A stretch of 64,000 nucleotides of DNA from DAIDKA01 sp963726995 (GTDB lineage: Bacteria > Pseudomonadota > Gammaproteobacteria > Steroidobacterales > Steroidobacteraceae): positions 62,001 through 126,000 of the forward strand of contig CAVSEP010000004.1 of NCBI GenBank assembly GCA_963726995.1, in the 5' to 3' direction. A program made the position numbers and the translations under genes. Positions within the stretch are counted from its first letter, which is position 1. Each line of letters opens with the position of its first letter. The notes beneath the pieces are model-generated. The model saw only the letters and a list, made by a program, of their open reading frames with translations, made no database searches and had not been told where the DNA came from. Shown in pieces: positions 44,135 to 52,902 of this stretch.

Positions 44135-44833
44135 ATGCGAATTCTGATTGTTGAAGATGATCCGAAACTGGCTAAGTTCGTCGCCCGCGGACTGCGGGGC
44201 GAACAATTTGCGGTCGACATCGCGGGAAATGGACTGGAGGGAGAGCGATATGTTCAAGCCTATCAGTATGATTTGCTCGTCCTGGACCTGCTGCTGCCTC
44301 AGTTGAGCGGCACGGAACTTCTGCGGCGGGTGCGACTCTCACACCCAGCGCTGCCCATCCTGATTATGACCGCGCGCGATGCGGTTGAGGACAAGGTCGC
44401 ACATTTCGAGGCGGGCGCGGACGACTACCTGACCAAGCCGTTTGACTTCGCCGAGCTGCTGGTGCGGATCAAGGCGCTGCTGCGGCGAACACCGGTTGAA
44501 CGGGCGGATGTTCTGCGGATTGCGGACCTGGAGCTTAACCGATTGACGCATCAGGTTCGCCGCGCTGGGCTGCGCATTGATCTCACGGCCAAGGAGTTTG
44601 CCGTATTGGAGTACCTGCTGTGTTCCCCGGGCCGAGTCTTTTCGCGCACCATGATTCTCAATCACGTTTGGGACCAGAGCTTCGAGGGGGTCACCAATAT
44701 CGTTAACGTCTATGTACGCTACTTACGCAGGAAGATAGACGAACCATTCCCCTTGAAGATCATCCACACCATCCGCGGGGTAGGTTACTGCGTCCGCGAG
44801 TCCGAATCGGACGCGCATTCGGCGCTTGAATGA
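44135..44833 (+). CDS. OmpR-family response regulator
   Basis: 232 residues. The receiver domain has the acidic pair in VEDDPKLA, the phosphoacceptor Asp in LLVLDLLLPQ (D51 region), Thr in MTARD and Lys in TKPFDF. The C-terminal winged helix (DLELNRLTHQVRRAG ... TNIVNVYVRYLRRKID) binds DNA. The pattern is closest to CusR/IrlR-like regulators of heavy-metal response. Its stop overlaps the kinase ATG by four bases. Confidence 0.93.
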   Translation: MRILIVEDDPKLAKFVARGLRGEQFAVDIAGNGLEGERYVQAYQYDLLVLDLLLPQLSGTELLRRVRLSHPALPILIMTARDAVEDKVAHFEAGADDYLTKPFDFAELLVRIKALLRRTPVERADVLRIADLELNRLTHQVRRAGLRIDLTAKEFAVLEYLLCSPGRVFSRTMILNHVWDQSFEGVTNIVNVYVRYLRRKIDEPFPLKIIHTIRGVGYCVRESESDAHSALE

Positions 44834-46266
44834 ATACCCGCTCCTTGGAGTTCAGGCTCGGCGCCTGGTACGCGCTTTTGATCAGCGTCACGTTCATCTG
44901 CGTCGGCGCCGGCGCGTTCTACGCGTTGCAGCATTACCTGCATGGCAACCTGCGCGATATGCTCAAGCGCCGCTCGGCGCAAGTCGAGCAAATTCTGAAG
45001 GAGCAGCCACCGGATATCACTCAACGGTCCCTATCCGAGGCAATCGAAACGCGCATTGCCCCTGAGATCAACAACCGTTTCGTCCGCGTGAGTCGCAATT
45101 CAACGGCTCCGTTGTACGCATCTGGCGTGCCTTCAGATGGCAGTTTTGATCCGCTGACGGTCCCGCGGGGCGCCGCCGGAACCTTGGTGGAGACGGAACA
45201 CTTATTGGTCAGTGGAACAGATGTTGATACCCATTCCGGCCGTTATCTGGTCGAGATTGGGGTCGCAACTCAAGCCATGCAAGAAACGCTCGATCACCTT
45301 TTCAGACTGCTGGTCCTGCTAATCCCGGTGCTGAGCGCCTGCGCGGCCGCTGGCGGCTATTTCCTGGTCAACAGGGCGCTGCGGCCGGTTGACCGCTTGT
45401 CACGCACGGCCGAGCAGCTGAGCCTACAGAACCTCACGCTAAGGCTTCCCGTACTGCAAAGCGGTGACGCGCTTGAAAGGCTGTCCCTGGCGCTGAATAA
45501 AATGCTGGCTCGGTTGTGGGACTCGGTACTGACTTCACGCCGTTTTTTGGCGGACGCCTCGCACGAATTGCGCACACCTTTGACGATCATCAAGGGCGAA
45601 CTGCAGGAGGTCTCGCGCACCACCACGCTCACGAGCGGCGAAGTGCGCGAGCGGGTCGGTAGCGTCTTGGAGGAAGTGGATCGGCTGGAGCACTTGGTGA
45701 CCAGTCTGCTGGCGCTTTCGCGCTTGGATGCCGGCGAGGCTCGACGCGAGTGGCTCGTGTTTGATCTCGCACCACTCGCGCTTTCCACGGCAGAACAGAT
45801 GCGCCTGATGGCAGAAGATCGTGGTCTCAAGATTGAGATTGTTACAACAACAGCAACGGTGTGCGGCGAAGCTGCACGCATTAAGCAAGTCATCGTCAAT
45901 CTTCTGGACAATGCCATCCGGTTCACTCCGTCCGGCGGCACTGTATCGCTGCTCGTCGTGGGCGTCGAAGATGGCAGCGTCCTAGAGGTCCGCGATACCG
46001 GCGTCGGCATACCGGCAGCCTCGCTTCCGCGAGTGTTTGACCGTTTCTTCAGGGTCGACGCAGCCCGTTCGCGGGAGGATGGGGGCGCAGGTTTGGGGTT
46101 ATCGATTGTTCGCGCGATTTGCGTTGGTCACGGTGCCGAAATTACCGTCGAGAGCCGCGCGGGTCACGGTAGCTGCTTCCGCGTGCATTTTCCTCAGCAT
46201 GACGTGCCGGTAGCCGCTGTCGCTGCCCCAGAGTGCGTGGCCGCCGAGCCAGCTCGGTTGTCCTGA
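44830..46266 (+). CDS. Sensor histidine kinase (CusS-like)
   Basis: 478 residues. Two membrane helices (about 13-35 and 158-178) enclose a periplasmic sensor of about 120 residues. HAMP follows (RPVDRLSRTAEQLS), then the H-box (FLADASHELRTPLT) and HATPase motifs N (VNLLDNAIRFTP), G1 (VRDTGVGIP) and G2 (GGAGLGLSIV). It phosphorylates the preceding regulator. The signal is not evident, but similar kinases sense copper or other metals. The likely target genes are the adjoining His-rich protein and the operon itself. Confidence 0.92.
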   Translation: MNTRSLEFRLGAWYALLISVTFICVGAGAFYALQHYLHGNLRDMLKRRSAQVEQILKEQPPDITQRSLSEAIETRIAPEINNRFVRVSRNSTAPLYASGVPSDGSFDPLTVPRGAAGTLVETEHLLVSGTDVDTHSGRYLVEIGVATQAMQETLDHLFRLLVLLIPVLSACAAAGGYFLVNRALRPVDRLSRTAEQLSLQNLTLRLPVLQSGDALERLSLALNKMLARLWDSVLTSRRFLADASHELRTPLTIIKGELQEVSRTTTLTSGEVRERVGSVLEEVDRLEHLVTSLLALSRLDAGEARREWLVFDLAPLALSTAEQMRLMAEDRGLKIEIVTTTATVCGEAARIKQVIVNLLDNAIRFTPSGGTVSLLVVGVEDGSVLEVRDTGVGIPAASLPRVFDRFFRVDAARSREDGGAGLGLSIVRAICVGHGAEITVESRAGHGSCFRVHFPQHDVPVAAVAAPECVAAEPARLS

Positions 46267-46374
46267 AAGTAAGCAGCATGAACGCGGATTCGCGCAATTA
46301 CAGCGAATAGACCTCTCGAAAGCCGAGAATGCCGCAGTGGGTTCTCGTGGGCACATGCGACGACCGGTTTCTGA

Positions 46375-47172
46375 CTACTTCGTGGGCTTGCGGAACTTGA
46401 ACACTGACTGGTCCGTCTGCCCGCGCAGGCCGGGTGCGAACACCAGCTTGGTGTGGTCATCGGACGGTCGCGCGAGCATATCACTTTGCGCCACCAGCTC
46501 GAATCCCGCAGCCGTCACCTCTTGCTTGATGAGGGCCGGATCGATGCGGTGCAGTGCCTTAGTGTCATGTCGGCCAGAGCCGGGGGCAGCGTTGTGATCC
46601 ACCACGAAGAACACCCCGCCGGGCTTTAGTGCCTTGAGGATCTTGGCATTGAGGGCGCCCGTATCGATGTTGTTCAAGGACAGGTCATGGTAGTAGAGCA
46701 CCATGAAAACGATGTCCATATTCTGTGGCAGCTCCACCGCGTTGTAGTCGACGAGGTCGTACTTGCAGTTCGGATGCCCTGCAACGAATGTCCGGCTCGC
46801 ATCGCCGGCGCGCTTATCGGTGTACGGCAGGTCATACATATTGACGCTGCCCTTGGGGCCGGCAATGTCAGACAGAAAGCTGGTGAAGTACTGGCCAAAG
46901 GAGGCGAACTCGACGATGTGGTCGCCGGGCTTCACGCCCGAGAGCTTCAGCAGCTCCGCCGGCTTACGATTGGCGTCCCGTGCCTTTTGTTCGGCGGGCC
47001 GTGACGGTGACTCGATGGCGTCGCGGATGTAGGCCGGAATACCCGGCGGAATGACATAGATTTCAGGAGCGGGCGCAGAAGCCGCTACATCCGCGGCCCA
47101 AGAAACCGGAGCGACGCCGAGGATGCTGAGACCCAAAAGCGCTGCAAGAAGACGCGAATTCATGTTGTGCAT
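46375..47172 (-). CDS. Secreted class I SAM-dependent methyltransferase
   Basis: 265 residues from ATG 47172, with GGGGAG just upstream on its strand. A clear signal peptide (LLAALLGLSILGVAPVSWAA) precedes a methyltransferase fold, where motif I is IVEFASFGQYFTSF (variant of the usual GxGxG). LVDYNAVELP, MVLYYHDLSL and LKPGGVFFVVDHNAAPGSG follow. Periplasmic methyltransferases of this type are found in several proteobacteria, but their methyl donor supply and substrates are unknown. Motif I lacks the usual glycines, so activity may be reduced. Confidence 0.8.
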   Translation of the reverse strand: MHNMNSRLLAALLGLSILGVAPVSWAADVAASAPAPEIYVIPPGIPAYIRDAIESPSRPAEQKARDANRKPAELLKLSGVKPGDHIVEFASFGQYFTSFLSDIAGPKGSVNMYDLPYTDKRAGDASRTFVAGHPNCKYDLVDYNAVELPQNMDIVFMVLYYHDLSLNNIDTGALNAKILKALKPGGVFFVVDHNAAPGSGRHDTKALHRIDPALIKQEVTAAGFELVAQSDMLARPSDDHTKLVFAPGLRGQTDQSVFKFRKPTK

Positions 47173-47325
47173 ATTCTCCCCGTGTCGCGGAGTTTATCAT
47201 GGCGAAGAGGGTCATGATGGCGCTAGCCGGCTCTGTCGTCGCGATGTGGAAATATCGGCTAGCACGGAGGCCATTTCGTCGTGGAGGCGGTCATGTTGGC
47301 GAGCGTGCTGCTGCAACGGAGTCGT

Positions 47326-48912
47326 TCATTGAGCAGGATTTGGCGACAAGCGGCCGCCCGATAAGGGCGAGGATTCCCCTAGCACCCTCCCGGCCACCTG
47401 GCGGCCGTACATGGAATCCGGTGAGTCGTGAAATTGTGCGCGTGTCGATTCGACGGAACCGCTGAAGCGCGGATCCTGTGGACGATCATGACTGTCCATG
47501 AACGTGGCTACGTCCCAAGCGTCCTGGTCGCTGAGGGAGCCCGCCTGGCCGAGCGGCATGTTGGCCTGGATGAAAGCGGCTGCGTTGCCGATGTCGCCCA
47601 TGCCCGCACCCCAGTTGAATGAAGCATCACCCCATAGGGCCGGAAAGGCCATGCTGCCATCCGCTGCGTCCTGCCCGCCGCCTTCGACGCCGTGGCAGAG
47701 TGCGCAGTATTGGCCATAGACCCGCTGGCCGCGGATGTAATCTGCCGGCACAGCGGGTCGCAATGGTTTTGGATAGCCGCGACCGGTGAGATTCGGACCA
47801 ATCGGCGCACCCGTTGCGAGCCAGTATGCGTACGATTCCAGAGCCACCAGCACCGGATCGCCTAGGGGTGGTGCCTTGCCGTTCATGCTGTAGCTAAAGC
47901 AACCCTGCAGCCGTTCGGCGAAGGTGTTCACATGCCGGTTCTTGGCGCGGTAGGCCGGATAGGCCACGTAGGCCGCCCACATTGGACTGGAATTTGCCTT
48001 CCGTCCTGAATCCAGGTGACAGTTGCTGCAGCGCAGTCTATTGCCAACGTACGCAGCGGCGTTGCGCGCCGGGTCATCGAAGATGTCCCGACCGCGACGA
48101 ACCACCGCGCCGAATTCATCAGGCGGAATCGTCGACTCCGGCGGGGGACTGAAGATTCGCTGCGGGCCGGTTGACGACACCGCGCCCACATCAGGTGGCG
48201 GTATCGATACCCGCGCCAACGGCATGTTCGCACGCGTTGGCGGGCCTGCACTGAAATATGCCGCTACAGCCTGGACGTCGGTCTCGGACAGCCTCCTGGC
48301 AATCGCCGCCATCAAACCCATGGGTCCGGGATCCCGCATGCCGCTCTGCCACGCGTGCAGCTGTGCCTGAAGATAGCTGGAGGGCTGCCGTGCCAGGGGC
48401 GGAAAGGTGGCGCCGACCCCGAGGCCACCGCGTCCGTGGCATTGAACGCAGGCCGGAAGCTCCTGCGCCCAGCGGCCGCGATTCGCCAGCTGCTCGCCGA
48501 GATTGATTTTGGTCGCGTCGATGCCGACCTTCGCAGCCGCCGCCGTATCAGGTTCACGCGAATAAAAGGTCGATACCGCCTCCGTTTCCCGGGCGGAGAG
48601 CGCCCGGGCGAGCGGCTGCATCACAGCGTTCGCGCGCCGGCCGCGGGCGAATGCTTGCAGTTGCGCCTCCAGGTAGGCGGCTGGCAATCCCGCCAGTCGG
48701 GGGGATCCCAAAGCGTCGTTGCCAGCGCCGGAGGGGCCGTGACACGTTGCGCAGGCCGGCACGGTGTGACCGTTTCCGATGGCAGCGATTTGAGCGCCAC
48801 TGCGGGTAGCCGCATGACCCGCCGCCACACCCAGCGCCGCGGTCGCCCATGCCCCGATCATTGTCGCTCGGCACCGAAACCTTGAGCGCAGGCAGTTAGT
48901 GGGAGCTGGCAT
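47326..48912 (-). CDS. tsdBA: TsdBA-type thiosulfate dehydrogenase (tetraheme cytochrome c fusion)
   Basis: 528 residues from ATG 48912, whose basic n-region and MIGAWATAALGVAAGHA form a signal peptide. The frame is open to 49134 but that part overlaps the upstream gene. An N-terminal cytochrome c4-like half carries CATCH (about 54) and CVQCH (about 155). The C-terminal half carries CSNCH (about 295) with GNRLRCSNCHLDSGRKANS, then NTFAERLQGCFSYSMNGKAP, and CALCH (about 403). The second half has the features of TsdA, including the Cys that is a distal heme ligand (LQGCF). TsdA joins two thiosulfates to tetrathionate; TsdB is its cytochrome acceptor. Known TsdBA fusions have the same order. Confidence 0.88.
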   Translation of the reverse strand: MPAPTNCLRSRFRCRATMIGAWATAALGVAAGHAATRSGAQIAAIGNGHTVPACATCHGPSGAGNDALGSPRLAGLPAAYLEAQLQAFARGRRANAVMQPLARALSARETEAVSTFYSREPDTAAAAKVGIDATKINLGEQLANRGRWAQELPACVQCHGRGGLGVGATFPPLARQPSSYLQAQLHAWQSGMRDPGPMGLMAAIARRLSETDVQAVAAYFSAGPPTRANMPLARVSIPPPDVGAVSSTGPQRIFSPPPESTIPPDEFGAVVRRGRDIFDDPARNAAAYVGNRLRCSNCHLDSGRKANSSPMWAAYVAYPAYRAKNRHVNTFAERLQGCFSYSMNGKAPPLGDPVLVALESYAYWLATGAPIGPNLTGRGYPKPLRPAVPADYIRGQRVYGQYCALCHGVEGGGQDAADGSMAFPALWGDASFNWGAGMGDIGNAAAFIQANMPLGQAGSLSDQDAWDVATFMDSHDRPQDPRFSGSVESTRAQFHDSPDSMYGRQVAGRVLGESSPLSGGRLSPNPAQ

Positions 48913-49915
48913 AGGGTTTGAAGCCATATCGCTCGAAGATTGCCAAGGCTTGTGCCGAGTGCAGAAATTGCAGCCACAGTAGCGCGGCGCGCCGATGCGC
49001 AGCACCTTTGACGAGTGCGCCGGCGTAGACGCCGGTGCTGTTATCAGCTGCCGGGATTTCGACTTGGCCGATAGAGTGTCCGACCTGCGCCTGGAACAGC
49101 GCCTCGGATTGCCAGGTGACACCGGCCTGCACACGCCCTTGCATGATCCAAAGCGGCGTCTGCCGGTGATGGATCCGGGTTAGAAGCGTACTGCCATCCC
49201 GAACCTTGTCCTCATACACCGCCTGCAGCAGTTTCGCCCCGCCTGCCTTCGTCAAAGCCTGCTTGATCTGTCGCGCGATGCCCTCGAATTGCGGATTGGG
49301 CATTGCCAGCTTGAGGCCGGGGTTGGCCAGATCCGCCAGCCGCTGGATGTGGGCAGGGTTGCCGCGGGCTACCATGATTGTGAGCGTATTGGTGACATAT
49401 GGCATTGCCGGTGCCTCAAGCAGGCCGTCGGCCACTGACTGCTGGACCGCCTCCATGCCCGCCAGATACACGTCAGGTTTGACCGTCCAGCTCATATTTC
49501 CGACCGTAATGGTGCCGCCTGCCTTCAGCTGCTCCAGGAGTACCCCGGGTGGAAGCGTCTCCCAGTACAGATGGCCAAGGTATTCGGGGTGCAGGCGCTC
49601 AAACTCGTGCACCAGCGGTGCCATGGCAAAAAAGTAATTGCCTCCGACATACAGCACCAGCAGCGGATGCTGCAGGTTGCCATGGAAGTCGGCCAGATTG
49701 TCCGCATCCGGTTCGGTAAAATCGACGCCGCGCGAAGTCACATCATTATTTTTACCGTACTGCCACGGCGGCGAGACCCCATCGTCGAGCGAGCCGGAAA
49801 CTTCCGTCGCCGGCGCCGGTGCCGCGAAATCTCCCAGACTCAGCGCAAGCGCGCCGATCATGCATATCACGCGCAGGCCCGCACCGGCGGAAAATTTCAA
49901 TCCCATGTGGTTCAT
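48896..49915 (-). CDS. Periplasmic solute-binding protein (ModA-like)
   Basis: 339 residues. A signal peptide (VICMIGALALSLGDFAAPAPA) is followed by a type II periplasmic binding protein fold (HPLLVLYVGGNYFFAMAPLV, then GNMSWTVKPDVYLAGMEAV and PYVTNTLTIMVARGNPAHI). This resembles the molybdate/sulfate or tungstate binding class. No ABC permease or ATPase gene is near. It lies between a DsrE-like gene and tsdBA in one transcription unit (13-base gap upstream, overlap downstream), so it may bind a sulfur oxyanion for that pathway. Confidence 0.75.
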   Translation of the reverse strand: MNHMGLKFSAGAGLRVICMIGALALSLGDFAAPAPATEVSGSLDDGVSPPWQYGKNNDVTSRGVDFTEPDADNLADFHGNLQHPLLVLYVGGNYFFAMAPLVHEFERLHPEYLGHLYWETLPPGVLLEQLKAGGTITVGNMSWTVKPDVYLAGMEAVQQSVADGLLEAPAMPYVTNTLTIMVARGNPAHIQRLADLANPGLKLAMPNPQFEGIARQIKQALTKAGGAKLLQAVYEDKVRDGSTLLTRIHHRQTPLWIMQGRVQAGVTWQSEALFQAQVGHSIGQVEIPAADNSTGVYAGALVKGAAHRRAALLWLQFLHSAQALAIFERYGFKPYASSH

Positions 49916-49928
49916 GCTGCGCGGCGGA

Positions 49929-50474
49929 TCAAAAATTCACCAGCGCATAGCCGGCGTGTTCCAGCGTCGTGATCGTCGTCAGCGCCGAAAGGCTCAGGGT
50001 CACCGACTTGTCCAACCACGCATAGTCGTATTGATGCTCGGCAACGGCTTGGCCGCAGACGGCGACATCAACGCCGGCCTTGCGCAGCGCGGTGATCAGG
50101 GGCAGGTTGGGATTTGTCGTGGCGAACTGCGCACGATAGTGTTCATCGTCTAGCGCCAGGGCCGTGGCCGCACCGGATGCCACTGCAACGAACTTCAGGT
50201 GCGACTGCGGTACTCCAGAGGCCACGTACAGATTGACCGCACGTGCCACGTGGTCCAATCCCGGATTGACATCGGAGGGGCTCTTTCCCGCGCCAGTCAG
50301 TGAGAAGACGATGCGATAGCTGCTGTGCGGGTCGGGTTTGTAGGCCGCGTCCGGCAGCGCATGAATCTTGCCGTAGCCGGGGATCGCCGGTGTCGTCCAG
50401 AAGTCTGGTTCGGCCGCTGCGGCGGCGGCTGCCAGGAATACCGTTGCAGCGAGTAGCGGCGCGAGATGGCGCAT
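49929..50474 (-). CDS. Secreted DsrE-like protein
   Basis: 181 residues. A signal peptide (APLLAATVFLAAAAAAA) is followed by an alpha/beta DsrE-type fold with YRIVFSLTGAGKSPSDVNPGLDHVARAVNLYVASG, a Gln/Asn-rich helix and a single conserved-looking Cys in VDVAVCGQAVAEHQY. DsrE/DsrF-family proteins carry persulfide sulfur on such a Cys. This one is periplasmic rather than cytoplasmic. It is the first gene of the three-gene minus-strand unit with the solute-binding protein and TsdBA. Confidence 0.75.
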   Translation of the reverse strand: MRHLAPLLAATVFLAAAAAAAEPDFWTTPAIPGYGKIHALPDAAYKPDPHSSYRIVFSLTGAGKSPSDVNPGLDHVARAVNLYVASGVPQSHLKFVAVASGAATALALDDEHYRAQFATTNPNLPLITALRKAGVDVAVCGQAVAEHQYDYAWLDKSVTLSLSALTTITTLEHAGYALVNF

Positions 50475-50641
50475 GATCAGTTCTCCTTGCGAGTCATTGG
50501 GTTAGTATGCCGCTCGGCGCATATGTGCGCCAACGGTAAAGGGAGGGGCTGCAGCCATGAATACGCCGACCGGTGGCTTCCCTGAGCGCGTGCGGGCAGG
50601 CGGCCGTTATGGTCGGTTGGACCGCGTTCGAGCCGGCTAGC

Positions 50642-51427
50642 GTGACGGTTGGGCTGCAAGATGCGTTGGCCGCCCTGTGTGGTGGTGGCGTGGGCTTCTC
50701 CCTCGGCCTGGTCGGTGGCGGCGGTTCCATCCTGGCAGTACCGCTGCTGTTGTACGTCGTCGGGGTGCGCGATCCGCACGTCGCCATCGGAACCAGCGCG
50801 CTTGCAGTCGGCGTCAACGCCTTGGCAAATCTTACAGGCCATTGGCGTGCCGGCACCGTCAAATGGCCGTGCGCCAGTGTCTTCGCCACCGCCGGCATCG
50901 TCGGCGCGGCGGTGGGATCCTCCCTCGGCAAGCTCGTCAACGGCCAAAGTCTGTTATTCCTATTCGCCTGGGTGATGTTCGGCATCGCCGCCGCCATGCT
51001 CTGGCCGCGATCCGGTACCGGTGATCCGCAGGTCAGGCTCACTGCGCGGATCGCGGTAAGGCTCGGCGGCACCGGCCTTCTGGTAGGCCTGTTATCCGGG
51101 TTTTTCGGCATCGGCGGTGGATTTCTCATAGTGCCGGGACTGATGCTCGGCAGCGGCATGCCGATTCTCAACGCCGTCGGCTCCTCATTGCTATCCGTTG
51201 GCGCTTTCGGTCTGACGGCAGGTATCAACTACGCCCTGTCAGGCTTGATCGAATGGCGCATCGCCCTGCCGTTCATCCTCGGAGGTGTGCTGGGTGGCGT
51301 GCTTGGACTGCGTTGCGCGCTCCGGCTGGCCCGACGGCGGCGAATGCTTACGTACGTCTTTGCCACCCTCATAATCGGCGTTGCCATCTACATGCTGTTG
51401 CGGACCGGAATTCCGCATCGAGCATGA
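50642..51427 (+). CDS. TauE/SafE family anion exporter, copy 2
   Basis: 261 residues from GTG 50642, chosen to match copy 1; the frame is open back to 50573. GLVGGGGSILAVPLLLYVVG and LSGFFGIGGGFLIVPGLMLG are identical or nearly so to the copy at 34059, and similarity extends over the full length. It is divergent from the DsrE-SBP-TsdBA unit and probably exports a sulfur anion produced there. Its 167-base upstream gap is shared with that unit's promoter. Confidence 0.85.
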   Translation: MTVGLQDALAALCGGGVGFSLGLVGGGGSILAVPLLLYVVGVRDPHVAIGTSALAVGVNALANLTGHWRAGTVKWPCASVFATAGIVGAAVGSSLGKLVNGQSLLFLFAWVMFGIAAAMLWPRSGTGDPQVRLTARIAVRLGGTGLLVGLLSGFFGIGGGFLIVPGLMLGSGMPILNAVGSSLLSVGAFGLTAGINYALSGLIEWRIALPFILGGVLGGVLGLRCALRLARRRRMLTYVFATLIIGVAIYMLLRTGIPHRA

Positions 51428-51609
51428 GGTGTCGCACGACAACAGCGTCGACAGCATTGCCTCCGCCAGCAAGCGTCGAATTGAGTCGACGCACGGGCAA
51501 CGGGCGATGCGGCAATTTCCTTGATATGGCCCGCACGACAGACGAATGATTCACGCGCTCTCGCTCGCAGAGTAGCCGAAGCAGGGGGCTTGCCTATCTC
51601 GATTGATCT

Positions 51610-52203
51610 TCAGGCGGCATCCACCATCGATTGAAGCCGCGTGATGCCGATCTCGCCCTGATGCACGCCCTGCGCCGTAACATACGCCGGCGTGGCCTGA
51701 ATTCCCAAAGCGGTCGCGTCCACGAGATTCTTGCGCAGTTCGGCACTGACTCGCTCGTTTCCCATGTCGTGTCGGAAAGTCGATACGTCGATGCCGAGCG
51801 ATCGTGCGATTTGCGTCGCCACGGCTCCCGTGAAATCTCCGGAAAGATGCATGAGGCGATCGTGTGCCTCGAAGAAGCGCCCGTGAATCTGCGCAGAAAG
51901 TGCAATGCGCGCCGCGAGCTCCGAATCTTCGCGAAGTATCGGATATTCCCGGTACAGGATCCGCAGGTCAGCGTTGCGCTCGGCGAGCGGCCGTAGCAGT
52001 TTGTCTGTCGCGCGGCAGTACGGACAGTGATAATCGAAATACACGGCCAGCACGCGCGGTGCTTGCTGCGGTCCGAGCATCGGGGTCAGTGGACCCAGTC
52101 GCAGCGCCGCGAGAAGCGATTCAGTCGTCTTGGCGCTCTCGGCAGCGTGTCCCATACCACTGCACAGGACGGATGCGAGCAACGTTCGGCGCGTGAGTTT
52201 CAT
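51610..52203 (-). CDS. DsbA-family thiol oxidoreductase
   Basis: 197 residues. The N-terminus has twin Arg and a hydrophobic stretch (LTRRTLLASVLCSG), possibly a Tat or Sec signal. The thioredoxin-fold active site is FDYHCPYCRATDKLL (CPYC), and the cis-Pro is in IQATPAYV. Helical insertion residues are those of DsbA/ScsC-like proteins. It may oxidise or transfer sulfur in periplasmic proteins of the neighbouring sulfur genes. It is a lone gene on the minus strand. Confidence 0.85.
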   Translation of the reverse strand: MKLTRRTLLASVLCSGMGHAAESAKTTESLLAALRLGPLTPMLGPQQAPRVLAVYFDYHCPYCRATDKLLRPLAERNADLRILYREYPILREDSELAARIALSAQIHGRFFEAHDRLMHLSGDFTGAVATQIARSLGIDVSTFRHDMGNERVSAELRKNLVDATALGIQATPAYVTAQGVHQGEIGITRLQSMVDAA

Positions 52204-52239
52204 ATTTGATCCCGTTCGCGGGGGCTAGATACAACGCTA

Positions 52240-52835
52240 GTGACATCCTAACCTACCTGTCCGGCATACCGCACGCGTTGATCTCGGATCGAGTAGATAG
52301 CAAAGCGGAAGATGGCTGGGGCATTGTGTGCCGAGAGATTGTCGGCGATCACGTGGATCTCTTTGCCTTCTTCTCGAAGTCCGGATCATCCGACACCATG
52401 TGGCCCTCGAGCCGATGCGGCTTGAGGTTGTGCTTACGCCGCACTCGCGCGATGATCATGTGGGAGGCGCCCAAACTCAGCGGCGAGTTTGCGAGTACTC
52501 CAATGGGTCGCGGCACGCGGCTTACGCTTGACCGTCCATTCCAGGATGCAGGCCTCCAGCTCCGCGGTGAGCGTGCTGGGTTCCTGACCCGCAAGGCGGC
52601 TGAACAGACCTGCCAGGCGCTCCTCCGTCAAACGCTTGCTCCACCGATCGATGAAGTCGTCGTTGCAGGAAAGCTTCTCGCGGACTTCGGACCACGTATC
52701 GCCGGTCGCCAACAGCAGAATCAGACGCGTGCCGAGCGCGGTCTGCGCTGCCGGCCTGACTCGTCGATCGCTGGGTCAGCTCCACGCGCCCCACCCTAGA
52801 CAGTTTCATCGTCCTGCTCATGAGCACAATCATGC
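52240..52835 (-). mobile_element. IS630-family transposase remnant
   Basis: Parts of an IS630 transposase are spread over three frames on the minus strand. They are a helix-turn-helix part, then RKPRAATHWSTRKLAAEF, NLKPHRLEGHMVSDDPDFEKK, and finally EIHVIADNLSAHNAP from the catalytic core. The central part with the first catalytic Asp is deleted and several frameshifts separate the pieces. No terminal inverted repeats could be identified. It is an inactive insertion sequence. Confidence 0.75.
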
Positions 52836-52902
52836 TCCCGGGTTAGATGTTACAGTCCACTCCAGACGGCGAGCGGCGGCTCCGTTCAAGGGGTAAATAA
52901 CG

